Translations under genes and position numbers: made by a program
In this document: positions 5,806 through 5,812 of the stretch, piece by piece
How positions within the stretch are numbered: position 1 is the stretch's first letter
Layout of the letters: each line of letters opens with the position of its first letter
DNA from: Eubacterium sp.
Lineage (GTDB): Bacteria > Bacillota > Clostridia > Oscillospirales > Acutalibacteraceae
Assembly (NCBI GenBank): GCA_029052085.1
Contig: JAIDJS010000237.1
Span: 1 to 5,812, forward strand
Direction: 5' to 3'
DNA: 5,812 nt
The notes under the pieces: model-generated
The model's database searches: none
What the model was told of the DNA's origin: nothing
The model's input: only the letters and a program-made list of their open reading frames with translations

Positions 5806-5811
5806 ATTATA
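5806..5811 (-). promoter_or_regulatory. Probable -10 element for parvulin paralogue 2 (promoter cut by window edge)
   Basis: The minus strand reads a consensus TATAAT at 5811-5806, 37 bases before the ATG at 5768. The predicted start near 5799 would give a leader of about 30 bases containing the GGAG ribosome binding site. The -35 element would lie beyond the right edge and cannot be seen, so the call rests on the hexamer and its position. Confidence 0.5.
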
Positions 5812-5812
5812 C

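Overview
The window looks like chromosomal DNA of a low-GC, Gram-positive anaerobe of the class Clostridia, perhaps a Ruminococcus-like gut bacterium. Three things suggest this: AT-rich sequence with AGGA/GGAG-type ribosome binding sites, a class I (Fe-S) hydro-lyase beta subunit encoded as a separate polypeptide, and membrane-anchored extracytoplasmic parvulin foldases with a SurA/PrsA-like layout. The taxonomic placement is inference from gene types and composition, not from a marker gene.

Five complete genes lie on the minus strand and are read from right to left. Two large neighbouring genes (3954-5768 and 2148-3857) encode paralogous single-pass membrane proteins. Each has a lysine-rich cytoplasmic tail, one transmembrane helix, a helical chaperone-like region, a degenerate parvulin domain and an intact C-terminal parvulin (PpiC-type) prolyl isomerase domain. 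Each has its own promoter candidate. A hairpin at 2112-2140 probably limits transcription past the second. Then comes a 79-residue protein that is a single unbroken heptad-repeat coiled coil (1845-2084). Its end overlaps by 11 bases the start of a fumarate/tartrate-type hydro-lyase beta subunit (1328-1855), so the two are probably translationally coupled. No alpha (Fe-S cluster) subunit is present in the window.

The gap at 1218-1327 holds a perfect 12-bp inverted repeat interleaved with a good sigma-A-type promoter, which reads into an S66-family serine peptidase (183-1217). The catalytic spacing of that enzyme is closer to MccF (microcin C immunity) than to classical LD-carboxypeptidase LdcA. 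It converges on the last codons of a plus-strand gene entering from the left edge (2-64). The two are separated by a perfect 12-bp hairpin with T-runs on both strands, which can terminate both.

Functionally the window is mixed: secreted-protein folding (two parvulins), central carbon metabolism (hydro-lyase beta plus a coiled-coil partner) and cell-wall or peptide-nucleotide hydrolysis (S66 peptidase). No tRNA, rRNA, CRISPR array, insertion sequence or phage gene was seen. No stretch over 300 bases lacks a gene. The parts most worth a second look are the duplicated two-parvulin proteins, the coiled-coil/orphan-beta-subunit gene pair, and the dyad-promoter overlap.
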